A stretch of DNA of 64,000 nucleotides, taken from Isoetes taiwanensis. Taxonomy: Eukaryota > Streptophyta > Lycopodiopsida > Isoetales > Isoetaceae. The first letter of the stretch is position 1. Each line of letters opens with the position of its first letter. The position numbers were made by a program, and so were the translations under genes. Below, in pieces: positions 26,223 through 36,302 of the stretch. Below the pieces are notes generated by a model. It ran no database searches. It was not told where the DNA came from and was given only the letters and a program-made list of their open reading frames with translations. The DNA lies in contig JAJEKV010000005.1 of the NCBI GenBank assembly GCA_021234155.1, positions 15,972,826-16,036,825 on the forward strand, given 5' to 3'.

Positions 26223-26438
26223 TCAAGTAGAATTATCAATTTTCAGAACTGAAGATGCCTCATCATCACTAGAATGATATTTTTGCGAATAATATAAATT
26301 ACGAAATAAATCCAAAAGGAACTCCAATACAACATCTCTCGACACAAAGGCTGGTGAGTTACCAAAGGCGCTCATCCACCATCCATAAAAATCATCTAGA
26401 TTTAGCTCAATAATGTAGTCTTTTTTCATCTGTGCCAT
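26223..26438 (-). CDS. Small unknown protein, copy A (71 aa)
   Basis: I do not recognise this protein. It starts MAQMKKDYIIELNLDDFYGW, continues with a NSPAFVSRD block and a Leu-rich LEFLLDLFRNLYY helix, and ends Ser/Asp-rich. It is acidic, with no signal peptide or membrane segment. The ATG was chosen because a second copy at 49299 (plus strand) begins at the same point and about 80 % of residues agree, with most differences being substitutions rather than frameshifts, which suggests selection on the protein. Upstream lies a TATA-like TCTTATAAATAG (26689-26700, minus strand) and a possible first exon ending CATGCAAG before GTAAAT at about 26611. An intron would then end just before the ATG. 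Expression is unproven. Confidence 0.55.
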   Translation of the reverse strand: MAQMKKDYIIELNLDDFYGWWMSAFGNSPAFVSRDVVLEFLLDLFRNLYYSQKYHSSDDEASSVLKIDNST

Positions 26439-26688
26439 CTCACAAATCAAAATATAATTGCAAATCAACTCAAACGTTCGCTACAATTTCACACAACGAT
26501 AGAATCCACATACACATTACGCCAAGATTAAGGATGAAAGAAAAATGCTAGTTTCATATTAAACAATCCAAGCTTTAGCAATATAACAAAATGGGAGAAT
26601 ATTTACCTTGCATGCAATTAGTGAAGCAGAAGAGAAGCGCTCACAATAGCCAAGTGCTCTCAATGCGTCGAGACAATAAGAAGGCCTT

Positions 26689-26700
26689 CTATTTATAAGA
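26689..26700 (-). promoter_or_regulatory. TATA-like box upstream of small gene, copy A
   Basis: On the minus strand the sequence reads TCTTATAAATAG, about 250 bp upstream of the ATG of copy A and about 80 bp upstream of a candidate splice donor CAAG|GTAAAT. Copy B lacks this part because its similarity to A starts inside the putative intron (about 49200). The box is therefore unique to copy A. Confidence 0.4.
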
Positions 26701-26879
26701 TGGAGTTTTGTTGGATGATCGACACACATGACTAATCTAGGGCTATATTTATGCCAAGTGCCTATATCACAACTCGCATGTAATCATTAATATCATTCGA
26801 TATATATTTCATATCCATAATTATCCTAAAATGGATATCATTAAGATTCTATATATATTGGGATTGATATCTTCTAACA

Positions 26880-27262
26880 AATTTGCCAATGGCCGCAATA
26901 AATGCAAAGTGCACACATGTCGTGCTTTGATAATTCGCAATAAATGCAAAGGACCGCAATAAATGCAAAGCATATTAATGGCCGCAATAAATGCAAAGGG
27001 TATTAATAGCCGCAATAAATGCAAAATGCACACATGTCGTGCTTTGATAATTATAATAAATGCAAAGCGTATTAATGGCCGCAATAAATGCAAAGCGTAT
27101 TAATAAACATAATAAATGCAAAAGGTATTAATGGCCACAATAAATGCAAAGTGCACACATGTCGTGCTTTGATAATTCGTAATAAATTCAAAGCGTATTA
27201 ATGGCCACAATAAATGCAAAGTGTATTAATGGCCGCAATAAATGCAAAGTGCACAAATCGCC
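26880..27262. repeat. Minisatellite built on AATAAATGCAAAG units
   Basis: Roughly a dozen units of GGCCGCAATAAATGCAAAG alternate with the spacer CGTATTAAT. A second-order unit, GTGCACACATGTCGTGCTTT followed by GATAATT, occurs at about 26909, 27027 and 27150, spaced about 120 bp apart, so the array has a higher-order period. Confidence 0.9.
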
Positions 27263-27585
27263 ATAAATGCGATGAATGCAACGCGGTCATTCTATGGTAA
27301 TGCTCATATCTTCCTCATAATAAATGCTCATAAATGCCTCAAATCTGAAATTAATGCCATAAATGCCTCAATGCAACGTGTCATGCTCTCCTAATTTTTA
27401 AGGAAGAAATTACGTGCGAACACAAAAATGTAATGCGATGAATGCAACGTGTCATTCTATGGTAATGCTCATATCTTCCTCCGCCATAAATGCTCATAAA
27501 TGCCTCAAATCTGAAATTAATGCCATAAATGCCTCAATGCAATGTGTCATGCTCTCCTAATTTGTAAGGAAGATATTAGAGGCGA
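27262..27585. repeat. 167-bp tandem duplication rich in ATAAATGC
   Basis: GCGATGAATGCAACG...TCATTCTATGGTAATGC...CATGCTCTCCTAATTT occurs twice, from about 27270 and 27437, with a few mismatches. Inside each unit short CATAAATGC words are repeated, so this array probably grew from the same core as the adjacent minisatellite. Confidence 0.9.
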
Positions 27586-27639
27586 GCAGAAAAATGTATC
27601 TGCCTTATAATAGGAAGGAAAACAAAAGAGGAGAGGACA

Positions 27640-28085
27640 ACACTTCTAGTATTATATGACATGTGACACAACCATAATAGCACTTCTATTATTATTATTA
27701 TATAATACATGATGACACAACTATGATATATAGCAACAAGGAGTATATGACACATGACAATGACGAATGACACAACCATGATGTATAGAAACACTTCTAG
27801 TAGTATATGACACATGACATGACACATGATGTATAGCAACACTTCTAGTATGACACAACCATGATGTATAGCAACACTTCTAGTAGTATATGACACATGA
27901 CAATGACAAATGGCACTATATGACACATGACAATGACAAATGGCACAATTATGATATATAGCAATACTTGTAGTATATGACACATCCCGATAGTATAGCA
28001 ATATAGTATACTTGTAGTATAGCAATTACTAGTGTTGTATGACACGTGATACAATCATAGCAACACTTATATGACAAATAAGACT
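27640..28085. repeat. Minisatellite of ACTTCTAGTA/GACACATGACA words
   Basis: Irregular repeats of AACACTTCTAGTAGTATATG, ACACATGACAATGAC and AACCATGATGTATAGCAAC. The spacing is irregular, unlike a CRISPR array. It produces a Tyr/His/Cys-rich spurious ORF on the minus strand. Confidence 0.9.
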
Positions 28086-29799
28086 AATGGCATGCCAAAC
28101 ATGACATTTGATATATGTCATAAGTTTCTCAATATAGTGAGTAATAATATATGACATAAGGCATGCCACATTTTTAGATTATATAATTGGAGTGAGATGC
28201 ATTTGTTGTTTGTTATATAAAATATTTGAGTGCATTTAGTGTTGGTTTTATTGCATCTAATAGCTTCACATTATGCTTAAGGCTTAAAACTTTCTGTTGC
28301 GCATCTTTGCTAGTTGTTTTTAGATACGTATCCACCCAATCACAAACTGCCACATGGTTGTGCCTCAGTCTGCATGACTTATTTCCTTAGACCAACATGT
28401 GTCAGTTTATCAATGTGTCAAAACATCTGACATTAGATGCGCCTTGAGGATTGGATCGTGATTGACAAAATTGGACGGCATTTAAAATTCGCTGGCCGTA
28501 CTGAGCCGTTGCCTCTATTGGTAATCAGAAATAGGGCTTGCTATAGAGACGGCCTCACAGAACAAGGGCGCAGCTCCGCAAAGGTAAGAGGTCTCAAACT
28601 TGTTTTCCTATTTCCGCAGGTCTATCCCAGCCGGTCATGTCAGGAAGCTTGCAATTTAAGAGTTTAAGCGTATAAGAGTTTGTGTTCTTTGTAATGATGT
28701 TGGGCCATGTAAATACATTGCTGAATTGTATCCTTGCTTAATTTCTTACTCGAAAGGCAGACAAGACATCCTGAAAACCTAGTGCATACGATTCCAGAGA
28801 CAAGGCAGAACTGGCCGGCCCCTACCTGTTTCTTAACATAAGGTCAAGACATCTTCCTTTCATTCTACTTGGCATAGTTATCTACAACTTCTATTGTCAA
28901 CCTGCGTCCGTAAGAGATGCCTATAAGATAAGTGCAAGAATAAAACTTGAAGAATGTCAACCTGGTCTGAATAGATGCCTATAAGGTATAGAGCACTAAG
29001 TGCTAGAATATTACTTGACCTTGCCAAAGCCATAGAGCTATCTGGATGAAGACACAATATGCAGTATCAAGATGACTTTTAGTTCATAGATCTCGCCAGA
29101 TTACAGAGACCATTTAGAATGATCAATGTTTGACATTGACACTTTTAGAGGGACAAACCGTATAGGGCGCCTTTGAGATATGTAAATGGCAAAATGCGAA
29201 TCATAAGCAACACAATTTCATTGACAAAAAATGCAAGTCATCCAAAGTGCACTCTGGCCTGCAAAGATTTGTCTTGGTTTAAGGTGTCAGTTTGATATAG
29301 TTACTAGTGTCTTTCATAATTCTCCTTCATGTTCTGCTTTTGACCAAAGGGTTACTCTAGAAATATCAGTATAGTGAAGATAATCACGCTTGAAGCTTCT
29401 GATGTGAATTTGTTGTCTAGCTATGCTAGCACACCAAGATTGTTTCACATAATGACCCATGTAGCTGATAGCACATGTTTAAAAATTGAATGTTGAATGC
29501 AAGCGCACATAACTGTAGCCATGCCTCATCTCTATGCAAACCAAATGCATTTATGAAGTACATTGGCCTTTCCTGCAGATGCTATCACAGAGTCACAAGC
29601 GGCACATAGTTCCATAATTGAAAAATGAAGTAGACTATGAAATTGAGCAACTTCACTAGGATTAAATTTGGAGTTATATGTTTATGTTGATTGTCAACAA
29701 CTTAAGGGAGCTTTTGACATTTTTCAGCAGATGCAACTTGATTGGTTCTATAATATACTGCTCTGCTCTACTCTGGAGAAGCAGCTCTTGCTTCAAGCA

Positions 29800-30125
29800 A
29801 GCCAATTCAAAGTTTGTTGAGCTCCAGACTTTTAGAAACATTAACAATTTGGATTATGCTTCTTTATATGTATGCCAAGAGTCTGCCAGTCTGGAGAATG
29901 CCAACATTGTATTTGACCAACCAAATGGATTGCATGACATCATTTCCTGGATTGCAATGCTTGCAGCTATGTATATCACGGAAAACTGAACTTGATTTTT
30001 CTAAATCTTCAGGAAATGTTGAAGGTATAGGTCCTGATGTCATCTCTTCAATAGAATTTATCAAAAGGCTTGAACAGCTTTCTAAGCATTTTCACAGTTT
30101 TGACAAGGCTTTGACCAGGCTTCTT
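29800..30125 (+). pseudogene. PPR protein fragment, frameshifted
   Basis: Across three frames the sequence reads LLYMYAKS, then SLENANIVFDQPNGLHDIIS with W-x-A-M-L, then LNLQEMLKV and IGPDVISSIEF. This is the plant PPR repeat pattern D-M-Y-A-K-C-G-S-L-E-N-A-x-x-V-F-D-x-M-P...D-V-V-S-W-x-A-M-L, then F-x-x-M-L-x-x-G-x-x-P-D-V-x-x-x. At least two single-base frame changes are needed to read it through, so it is dead. PPR genes are numerous in land plants and fragments are common. Confidence 0.75.
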
Positions 30126-30564
30126 GGACGATCAAGAAAGTACATGCTAATGATAAACACCTTTGGGTACGGAATTTCATGACTGTGATGCACGTTACAC
30201 TGCAGAATTGACACACCCAAGTGTCCACTTCAAATCATTTGCAATTCCATCTAGACTATTGACTTTATATGACCGTATTTATATTTATTTCCACACTGTA
30301 ATTATGTCATTCTCTGACCGTGGATTTTTGCTACTGGCCGTGTGGATGCAAACCATGTCCGATATACAATATGTAGCTTCTGGTGGCTAGCATCATTTGT
30401 TGAGAAACAAAGTGTTTTAGCTGGTTTTCATCATTCTAGGTAGTACTAGTGAGTTCCTTGAGAAGGATTATGTACTAAAAAAGAAACATATCTAGGAAAC
30501 ATTTAGCTATTTATTCACATGTAAAGACCTTATATGATGTAATTGCATGGCACAATATGGCCCA

Positions 30565-30905
30565 ATCATATATGTTATGAATTAGAGTTCAATTTCACAC
30601 ATATACTAAAATCAACAAACTTTGGGCTATGCCTCCTCTCCAGTTAATTTGGAAACAGGATCCCTATAGTTATAGAGTTATAGACGTTTAACGATCCCTT
30701 GGCCCCATCATGTATGTTATGAATTAGAGTTCAATTTCACACATATACTAAAATCAATTTCACCAAACTTTGGGCTATGCCTCCTTTCCAATTAGTTTGG
30801 AAACAGGGTCCCTATAGTTCTAGATGTTTAACGATCCCTATAGATGCTTGACGTGTTTTGCCGCATGACGTGTTTTGCCACTTGACGTGTTTTGCCATGC
30901 GCATC
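30565..30905. repeat. 145-bp tandem duplication plus 17-bp repeats
   Basis: TATGTTATGAATTAGAGTTC, then CACACATATACTAAAATCAA, TTTGGGCTATGCCTCCT and CCCTATAGTT occur twice (about 30570-30710 and 30712-30845). Next to it TGACGTGTTTTGCC is repeated three times at 30850-30897. Just downstream TTGGGTGAAAGCATGAGAGT is duplicated as well (about 30960-31030). Confidence 0.85.
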
Positions 30906-31875
30906 CTATATTTTTGATAAATAAACTTCTGCATCTAGATGCGTGATGCCAGAATGCTATTTGGGTGAAAGCATGAGAGTGTATACATAAAAATATTTGG
31001 GTGAAAGCATGAGAGTGTATACATAAAAATTATCTAATTGTTCGTACTTTTTTGTGTACTTTTGTGGAACCTTCTAAATGGCATTGCCAAATCATACGGA
31101 GATCACATTCTTGCATGTTAAAAGTTCTTCAAACCTTCGAAATACTTATTCTAATCTTCTAAAAGTTCCTAACTAAGATGGACTAGCTTGCTAAAGATAG
31201 TACAATTTCATTATCTCCAATAACCACAATATTTTGATACCTTTATATGGAATAATGTATCCTTATGCTAATCTACAAAATTCATCATAACAGGCATATA
31301 GGCGAGATATTGACCCTTAAAGATGAACGGCCCTTAAAGATGAATGCAACAATGCAAAAACAATCATCAAAGAATATCTAGAAAACAAGTACTTCAACAA
31401 GCGCTTAATAAGATTCTTAGAACAAGCTTGGAAGATCTCAAAATGTCACGATGAATATTTTTTAGAAATATATATTACAAAGTCTTGATTGTTGAACTTG
31501 GATATGCGAGATAGCAAAGTACATGCATGGTGGCTAGATGCAAAATTTAGAACTCAAGCTTTGCATCAACATGTCATACATGTAGATCTTGGATAAACAG
31601 AAAAAGACATGATAACTAAACGATTATATCTCGAATGGATATAATGGTTGGAACATGATTCATGCTGGAGAATTTGTGTTGTTCGTGTTGGATTACTGAA
31701 ATTAAAGAGGAACGATTTAAGTTGTCTCAAGATGCTCTGAAACATTACTCTCAAAATTCCTATCTCACTACACAACAAATAAAATCCCTTTATCAAAGAT
31801 TTGAGGTAATTATATGAATTGAATCTTAAGAAAATGTCTCAATGAAATCTAATGTGGGCGTTAATATTTTTCCAG

Positions 31876-32727
31876 GAAGTTGGACATGGATCAGATAGAG
31901 TATCTATAGATGCTATACAAAAGATGGATGAGCTGCATGCAAATCCTTTTGCATCTAGAATTTGTGATTTATTTAATGAGGACGGTGGGCAGTACTTCAC
32001 CTTTGAGAAGTTTATAAGGCTTATGTCAATTTTTTCTGAGAAAACGCCACATGAATTGAAGATGATTTTTGCATTTGCAATTTGGGACTTTGATGGTGAC
32101 GATTATATTGGAAGTGGTATGTGTCCTTAAGTTGCTTGTTATAAATAAAAAGAGAAATACCTATGATTATAGTTTCCCAAGTCCTAATTCACCATTTTGT
32201 GTCAAATATATGTGAAATCTAGTTTTTTTTTTTTTGAAGGACGCAAGCCTTTATTGTTCAGAGAAAGTTACAAAAAAAGGACAATGGAGACTAGTATTGT
32301 TATTGTCCTAAACTTTTTCTAGTATAGAGAGCTTTGCATATAGTTGGCACATAAATCCCGTTTATTCTGGCGCCCAAATTTATCATGACTTGGCTTTTTA
32401 ATGTAGAGAATGCATTAATGTCATTTAAAAATGGTGATAGATAATTTGTTTCCATCTTGGTTTTTTTTTGTGTATCTTCTCATCACTAAGTTAAGTTTAT
32501 GTTTATTAACAGAAGACATCAAAGAGGGAATGAGGTTGCTTACACACGTTGATCACATCTCTGAACGCCACAAGATTACACCTTTCACGGATAGTGAATT
32601 GGATCAGCTTACTACGCAAATGGAAAATGAGATTGGCCTAATTAAGATAGGGTTATCTTATCATGATTTTAGACGAATTTTGATGTTGATGCCAGATTTT
32701 CTTCAAAATTTTCGATTGGCAATTTAA
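31876..32727 (+). CDS. CIB-family EF-hand calcium-binding protein, last two exons
   Basis: Two exons, 31876-32116 and 32513-32727, join across a GT-AG intron (donor AGTG|GTATGT, acceptor TTAACAG|AAG) to give about 151 residues. CIB proteins are myristoylated or soluble calcium sensors related to calcineurin B. Visible here are the family's N-P-F-x-x-x-I-C block (HANPFASRICDLF), FTFEKFIRLMSIFSE, FAFAIWDF, one intact EF-hand loop D-F-D-G-D-D-Y-I-G-S-E-D formed across the splice junction, and the typical end MPDFLQNFRLAI. CBL sensors fit less well because they lack the P-D-F-x-x-x-F end. The second loop (residues IGLIKIGLSYHD) has lost its calcium ligands. The N-terminal exons were not found in the 3 kb upstream. 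AATAAA lies at 32820. Confidence 0.75.
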
Positions 32728-32819
32728 GATTTTAGATGTATTGCAGTGCTTCGTTTGCTAGCTAATTATTTATAAAGGGATCAAGTTCGAAGGTTGAGTG
32801 TATAAATGCAACATGTTCC

Positions 32820-32825
32820 AATAAA
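32820..32825 (+). promoter_or_regulatory. Poly(A) signal AATAAA of CIB-like gene
   Basis: AATAAA about 93 bp after the TAA stop of the EF-hand gene, in AT-rich context. The distance is reasonable for a plant 3' UTR. Confidence 0.45.
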
Positions 32826-33612
32826 AAACAGACATGTAAAAATGGATTTCAGAGGTGTAATATATAGTGATTATTATGTATAGAATATGATTTGTCCTCA
32901 TCATCTCCCCTTCATATCATATTACAATTTCCTTCCAAGTCCTTCCACCTGGCATGGCCCTGTTCTGACTAGCTCCTTCTCCCAAGAATAGCTACTAGAA
33001 CCAAAAGGGTGACTTAGGGTTCTTGCCATATTTATAGCCTTGAAATTAGGGCCAAGCTCTATGGTCGAGCCTCTTGCTCTAATGGGAAGCAGCACATTGC
33101 AATGTGGGCTCCAATGGTGGCATATGTCATAAATACCAAGGCTAGTGCAATATATTGCTAACATGCATAATATAATTGGCACCTCTAGGGTAAATTATGC
33201 TAACAAATACACCATTTCTTATGTTATACTATCATGTAATAGATTGGCTTTCAATGGTTGCATGCATTTTAATGGTATCTCCATGTAACAACCCTTATAG
33301 TTTACTAACATGTAAGCTATCCAAGTGGCATACATGTATTGTAAACCCATGATTATCCTATGCTTGTACATATTGTGACGTTCCCCTGAAATATATGCTA
33401 CAAATACGTATTTTTTTGGGCCACGTCACTGTACAAGTCTACTTTAGTAGCCTTGTACACCATAGTAGGTGGAAAAGGGAGCATGGCTAAGTGATCCATA
33501 TAACTTAGCCAACCTTAGGTAGAGGGCCATTTCCACATGGCCTCACCCTATTGGGCACCCGCCACATGTGAGCACCCCATTGGAGCCATGTGGCAGTGAC
33601 ATGGAACCCTAA

Positions 33613-33623
33613 CGTATAAATGG
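33613..33623 (+). promoter_or_regulatory. TATA box of the LTR promoter
   Basis: GTATAAATGGC in the first quarter of the LTR-like element, where U3 promoters are normally placed. The GC-rich stretch that follows would be the start of R. Confidence 0.4.
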
Positions 33624-33950
33624 CCAAACCCTAGGCCATTTTTCTGGCTCCAGCAGTCTAGGAACCTTGTTCGCGACCGTCTACTGTGGCATAGCATAGC
33701 ACAGCAGTCCCCGGAGCGTGCGCACATCAGTAGGAGTGGGAGCTACTTCGAACACCTTAAAGGCCATGGAGATGCGGGGAGTAGGGGGGTTCCTCAGGAG
33801 CAGGTATTTGGGTTAGAGTCCTTTGTAGATCATCTAGAAATTAGGATTCCATATGAGTCAGCATTTCATATCTCTAGTAGAGCCATTCTAGAACCTAATC
33901 AATGAACCCTGACTGTAAGTTAGATGCATGTGATTAGGTTTGACAGCATT

Positions 33951-34100
33951 CTTATTACTGCCACGGTTTTTCCTTCGAAAACCCTTCGGGGCGAGGGTTT
34001 TTTTTAACCCGGACAGTAATAAGTTTGTTGCGCTCCTTCTGGGTCCCATAGGCTGATTGGTCTCAGTGGACGATAAAAAACTATTCTTATTCTTATTATA
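33951..34100 (+). mobile_element. SINE-like element with (TTATTC)n tail, copy 4, inside LTR
   Basis: A perfect 10-bp stem, CTTATTACTG (33951-33960) with CAGTAATAAG (34014-34023), encloses an inner GAAAACCC...GGGTTTT hairpin. The conserved GGGTCCCATAGGCTGATTGG and TCTCAGTGGACGATAAAAAA and a CTATTCTTATTC tail follow. The order is the same as in copy 1. It interrupts the LTR-like element, so it inserted later. Confidence 0.6.
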
Positions 34101-35279
34101 TATCATGTTATATGGATATGTGATGTTGGTTGATCATGTTTGCTCCTCTTGTATTAGGAAGGGGGGTAGAGACCTAGAAGCCATTTTTTAGATGATGCTC
34201 CTAGTTTAGACCCTTAGTTCCTATTATATGCGGCCTGTGCACTATACAACAGGGCTAATGGCAAAGTGGAGGGAGGTCCCTGCTGAGTGTGGCTACTGAG
34301 GACCCATAGTGGGTTAGGCCTATAGTCGGTCACTTCGAGTGGGCTGGGTATGGGTCCGACACCTCCTGGGGCAATGGTGTCGCCCTGCCTCTCAAGAGTT
34401 GCAGGTGTCGGTCTGGGTCTTGTTTTGGGAGGTTCAGGCGGGTATGAATCGTGTGTCTCCACAATTCTCTAGCCACCCATGGAGCCACTAAACCTCGGGA
34501 AGGGGAGATGCAACTCTTCCTACCTCATCGGGCCGGGGAGACGCAACCCAGAGTAGTCTCGATGGGTGATGCCATGAGATTGCGTATTCGGCAGGCTATA
34601 GTCACGCCAGAGCCCGATTTAGCCCGTCTACATAGTATGCACAGGAGATGCGGATGTAGTGGTCAACCCTAGCCATTGTCTCTAGCCAGCCCCGCCATTA
34701 TTATACCTCGGTCTGCTCTATCTTGTGGCCCAGCCATCAGTCTACCTCCCTTATGAGTCTGAGCCTGGGTAGGAGCTATTCTGTTTTATGTTGTATTATT
34801 GTCTATGATGGATCTATGGATGGATAGATGGTACTACCCTTCGAGGTAGCTGATTCTATTGTTATTGCTAGTGCTGATGTTTATGTTTATGCTTCCGCTG
34901 TTATAGGAGCCCATAGGTGGAAGGGCGCGCAAGACACCTTCGTGTCCCCTTCCTACACCATGGCCATCCCAGGTGCGGGATAGACGGAGGGCGCATGTGG
35001 CAGGTGTACTGGATAGGGGATTTTCTACGAGATGTACGACGGGGCGTCATATATTTAGTGGGGAGCATCACACATATCACTTGGCTTGACATGTACTGTG
35101 ATCTAGCAGCATAGTATATATATTCCTATGATATAAGATATTGGAATGTCACAGTTTCATAGAGATTTGCATGTCATTAATGTTGGGAATATGTGGCACT
35201 ATAGAATTAAAAGCATCTTTGGATGGTTCTGAGGAAGCGGCAAATGAATTCTTGAGGCCTTGCGGCCTAGTCCAAATGA

Positions 35280-36190
35280 TGAACCTAGCCACTCAAGCTC
35301 TTCAGATGAATCGTATCACTCTTGGAGGGGCAGCGACCTAGAACTTCAGGTGAATGATTGTGAGGCTCGGGAGAAATCGAGATTGTAGCGTGCGCTTCTG
35401 AATTTTAGGAGCAAGCAGCAGGAGCAACCTCGGCAACAAGAGCAACCCCAGCAGCAGGAAGAGTAGGTGAGGAGCAAGCAGCAGGAGCAACCTCAGCAAC
35501 AGAAGCAAACCCATCAGCAGGAAGAACAACAAGAGGAGCCAGCAATGCAGAAGAAAAGGGCAAGAAAAAAGTGGTCGCAAGGGAGGAAGTGACGTAGGCA
35601 AGAGAGAAGCCAACAAAGAGGCATGAAGATAGATGGAGGAGGAGCGTGGTTATCAGAGAACCACAATCGGATGAACTAGAGGAGGACAAGACCGAGGAGG
35701 AAGAACCACACCAACAAGACGGGGAGCAAGAGGCGAAAGAAGAAGAAGAGGAGAAAGCCGAAGCCCAAGCCCCAAGAAGACAACCAAGAAGTACAAGATG
35801 AGAGATAAGACATTTTTGCTGAAGCAAGACATCGAGTATGAGAAGTAGAAGATAGCATACAAGATTTATCTCCGCCGATGGATCCGACATAATTACCAAT
35901 ATTGCAAGTAGAGTGCCAAGGTCCGTCAAAGGAGGCCGATCAGGATCGAAAAGCAAGCCTCCATCACGTCGACCTGACTCTTTGAAGAAGGTCTGCCATG
36001 GGCCAAATTCCAAGCATAGTAGATCTTCTCGAGAGATCTAGCACTCCCAACTGTGCACCAATCTGTGGAGTCAGAAAGCCTCTTTTTAGTGCCTATATTC
36101 GTTCAAAGAGGCGTGAAAGCAAAGATTTGGGAATGCGCGATGCTTTCACTCTGGCCTTCACTCTCCTTCTATGTTCTCTCCTCTCCTGTG
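35280..36190 (+). pseudogene. Q-rich and charged N-terminal segment, frameshifted
   Basis: Plus-strand frames give SSSDESYHSWRGSDLEL, then tandem Q-rich text (SKQQEQPRQQEQPQQQEE, repeated about 60 bp later as SKQQEQPQQQKQTHQQEEQQ), a basic RARKKWSQGRK, an acidic DELEEDKTEEEEPHQQDGEQ, and KYKMRDKTFLLKQDIEYEK followed by KIAYKIYLRRWIRHNYQY. Reading through needs at least two frame changes and skips stops at about 35468 and 35848. Such Q-rich, mixed-charge segments are common in nuclear proteins. No named domain was seen. Long Leu/Ser-rich ORFs on the opposite strand are mirror artefacts. Confidence 0.45.
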
Positions 36191-36194
36191 GGTA

Positions 36195-36216
36195 TTCTCG
36201 ACTCGCGAGTCGAGAA
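36195..36216. repeat. Perfect 22-bp CTCGACTCGCGAGTCGAG palindrome
   Basis: TT-CTCGACTCGCGAGTCGAG-AA is fully palindromic and lies in the intron whose acceptor is at 36302. Same family as the other palindromes listed. Confidence 0.95.
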
Positions 36217-36302
36217 AGCCCCTGCATCCTCCTATTTCTTGTTTCTTTCGGGTTTTAGGATATACTTTCATGCTCTGACATAGTTCCATTTATTGATTGC
36301 AG

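Larger units (their letters stand above)
33374..35153 (+). mobile_element. Solo-LTR-like element, Ty3/gypsy type
   Basis: It begins TGTGACGTTCCCCTG and ends TTGGAATGTCACA, giving the TG...CA ends and inverted terminal bases typical of LTRs. A promoter-like CGTATAAATGGCC is at about 33613. The second half shares ordered blocks with 40297-40864, which also ends in GACGTCACA and abuts a gypsy integrase fragment, so the family assignment is supported. No internal domain or primer-binding site follows 35153, so it looks like a solo LTR. The 5-bp flanks do not match (CATAT and GTTTC), so a target-site duplication is lacking or decayed. A SINE-like element sits inside. Confidence 0.65.

Noticed and set aside
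26880-28085. CRISPR-like array
   Set aside because: Units are adjacent or irregularly spaced, without unique spacers of constant length, and the window is a plant genome. These are minisatellites.
35338-36013. Leu/Ser-rich minus-strand ORFs up to 202 aa
   Set aside because: They are the reverse complement of Q-, E- and K-rich plus-strand coding. Poly-Leu and poly-Ser follow from CAG/GAA/GAG repeats read backwards.
36195-36216. Palindromes as Rho-independent-type terminators
   Set aside because: This is nuclear plant DNA, copies lie within introns, and they are not followed by consistent T runs.
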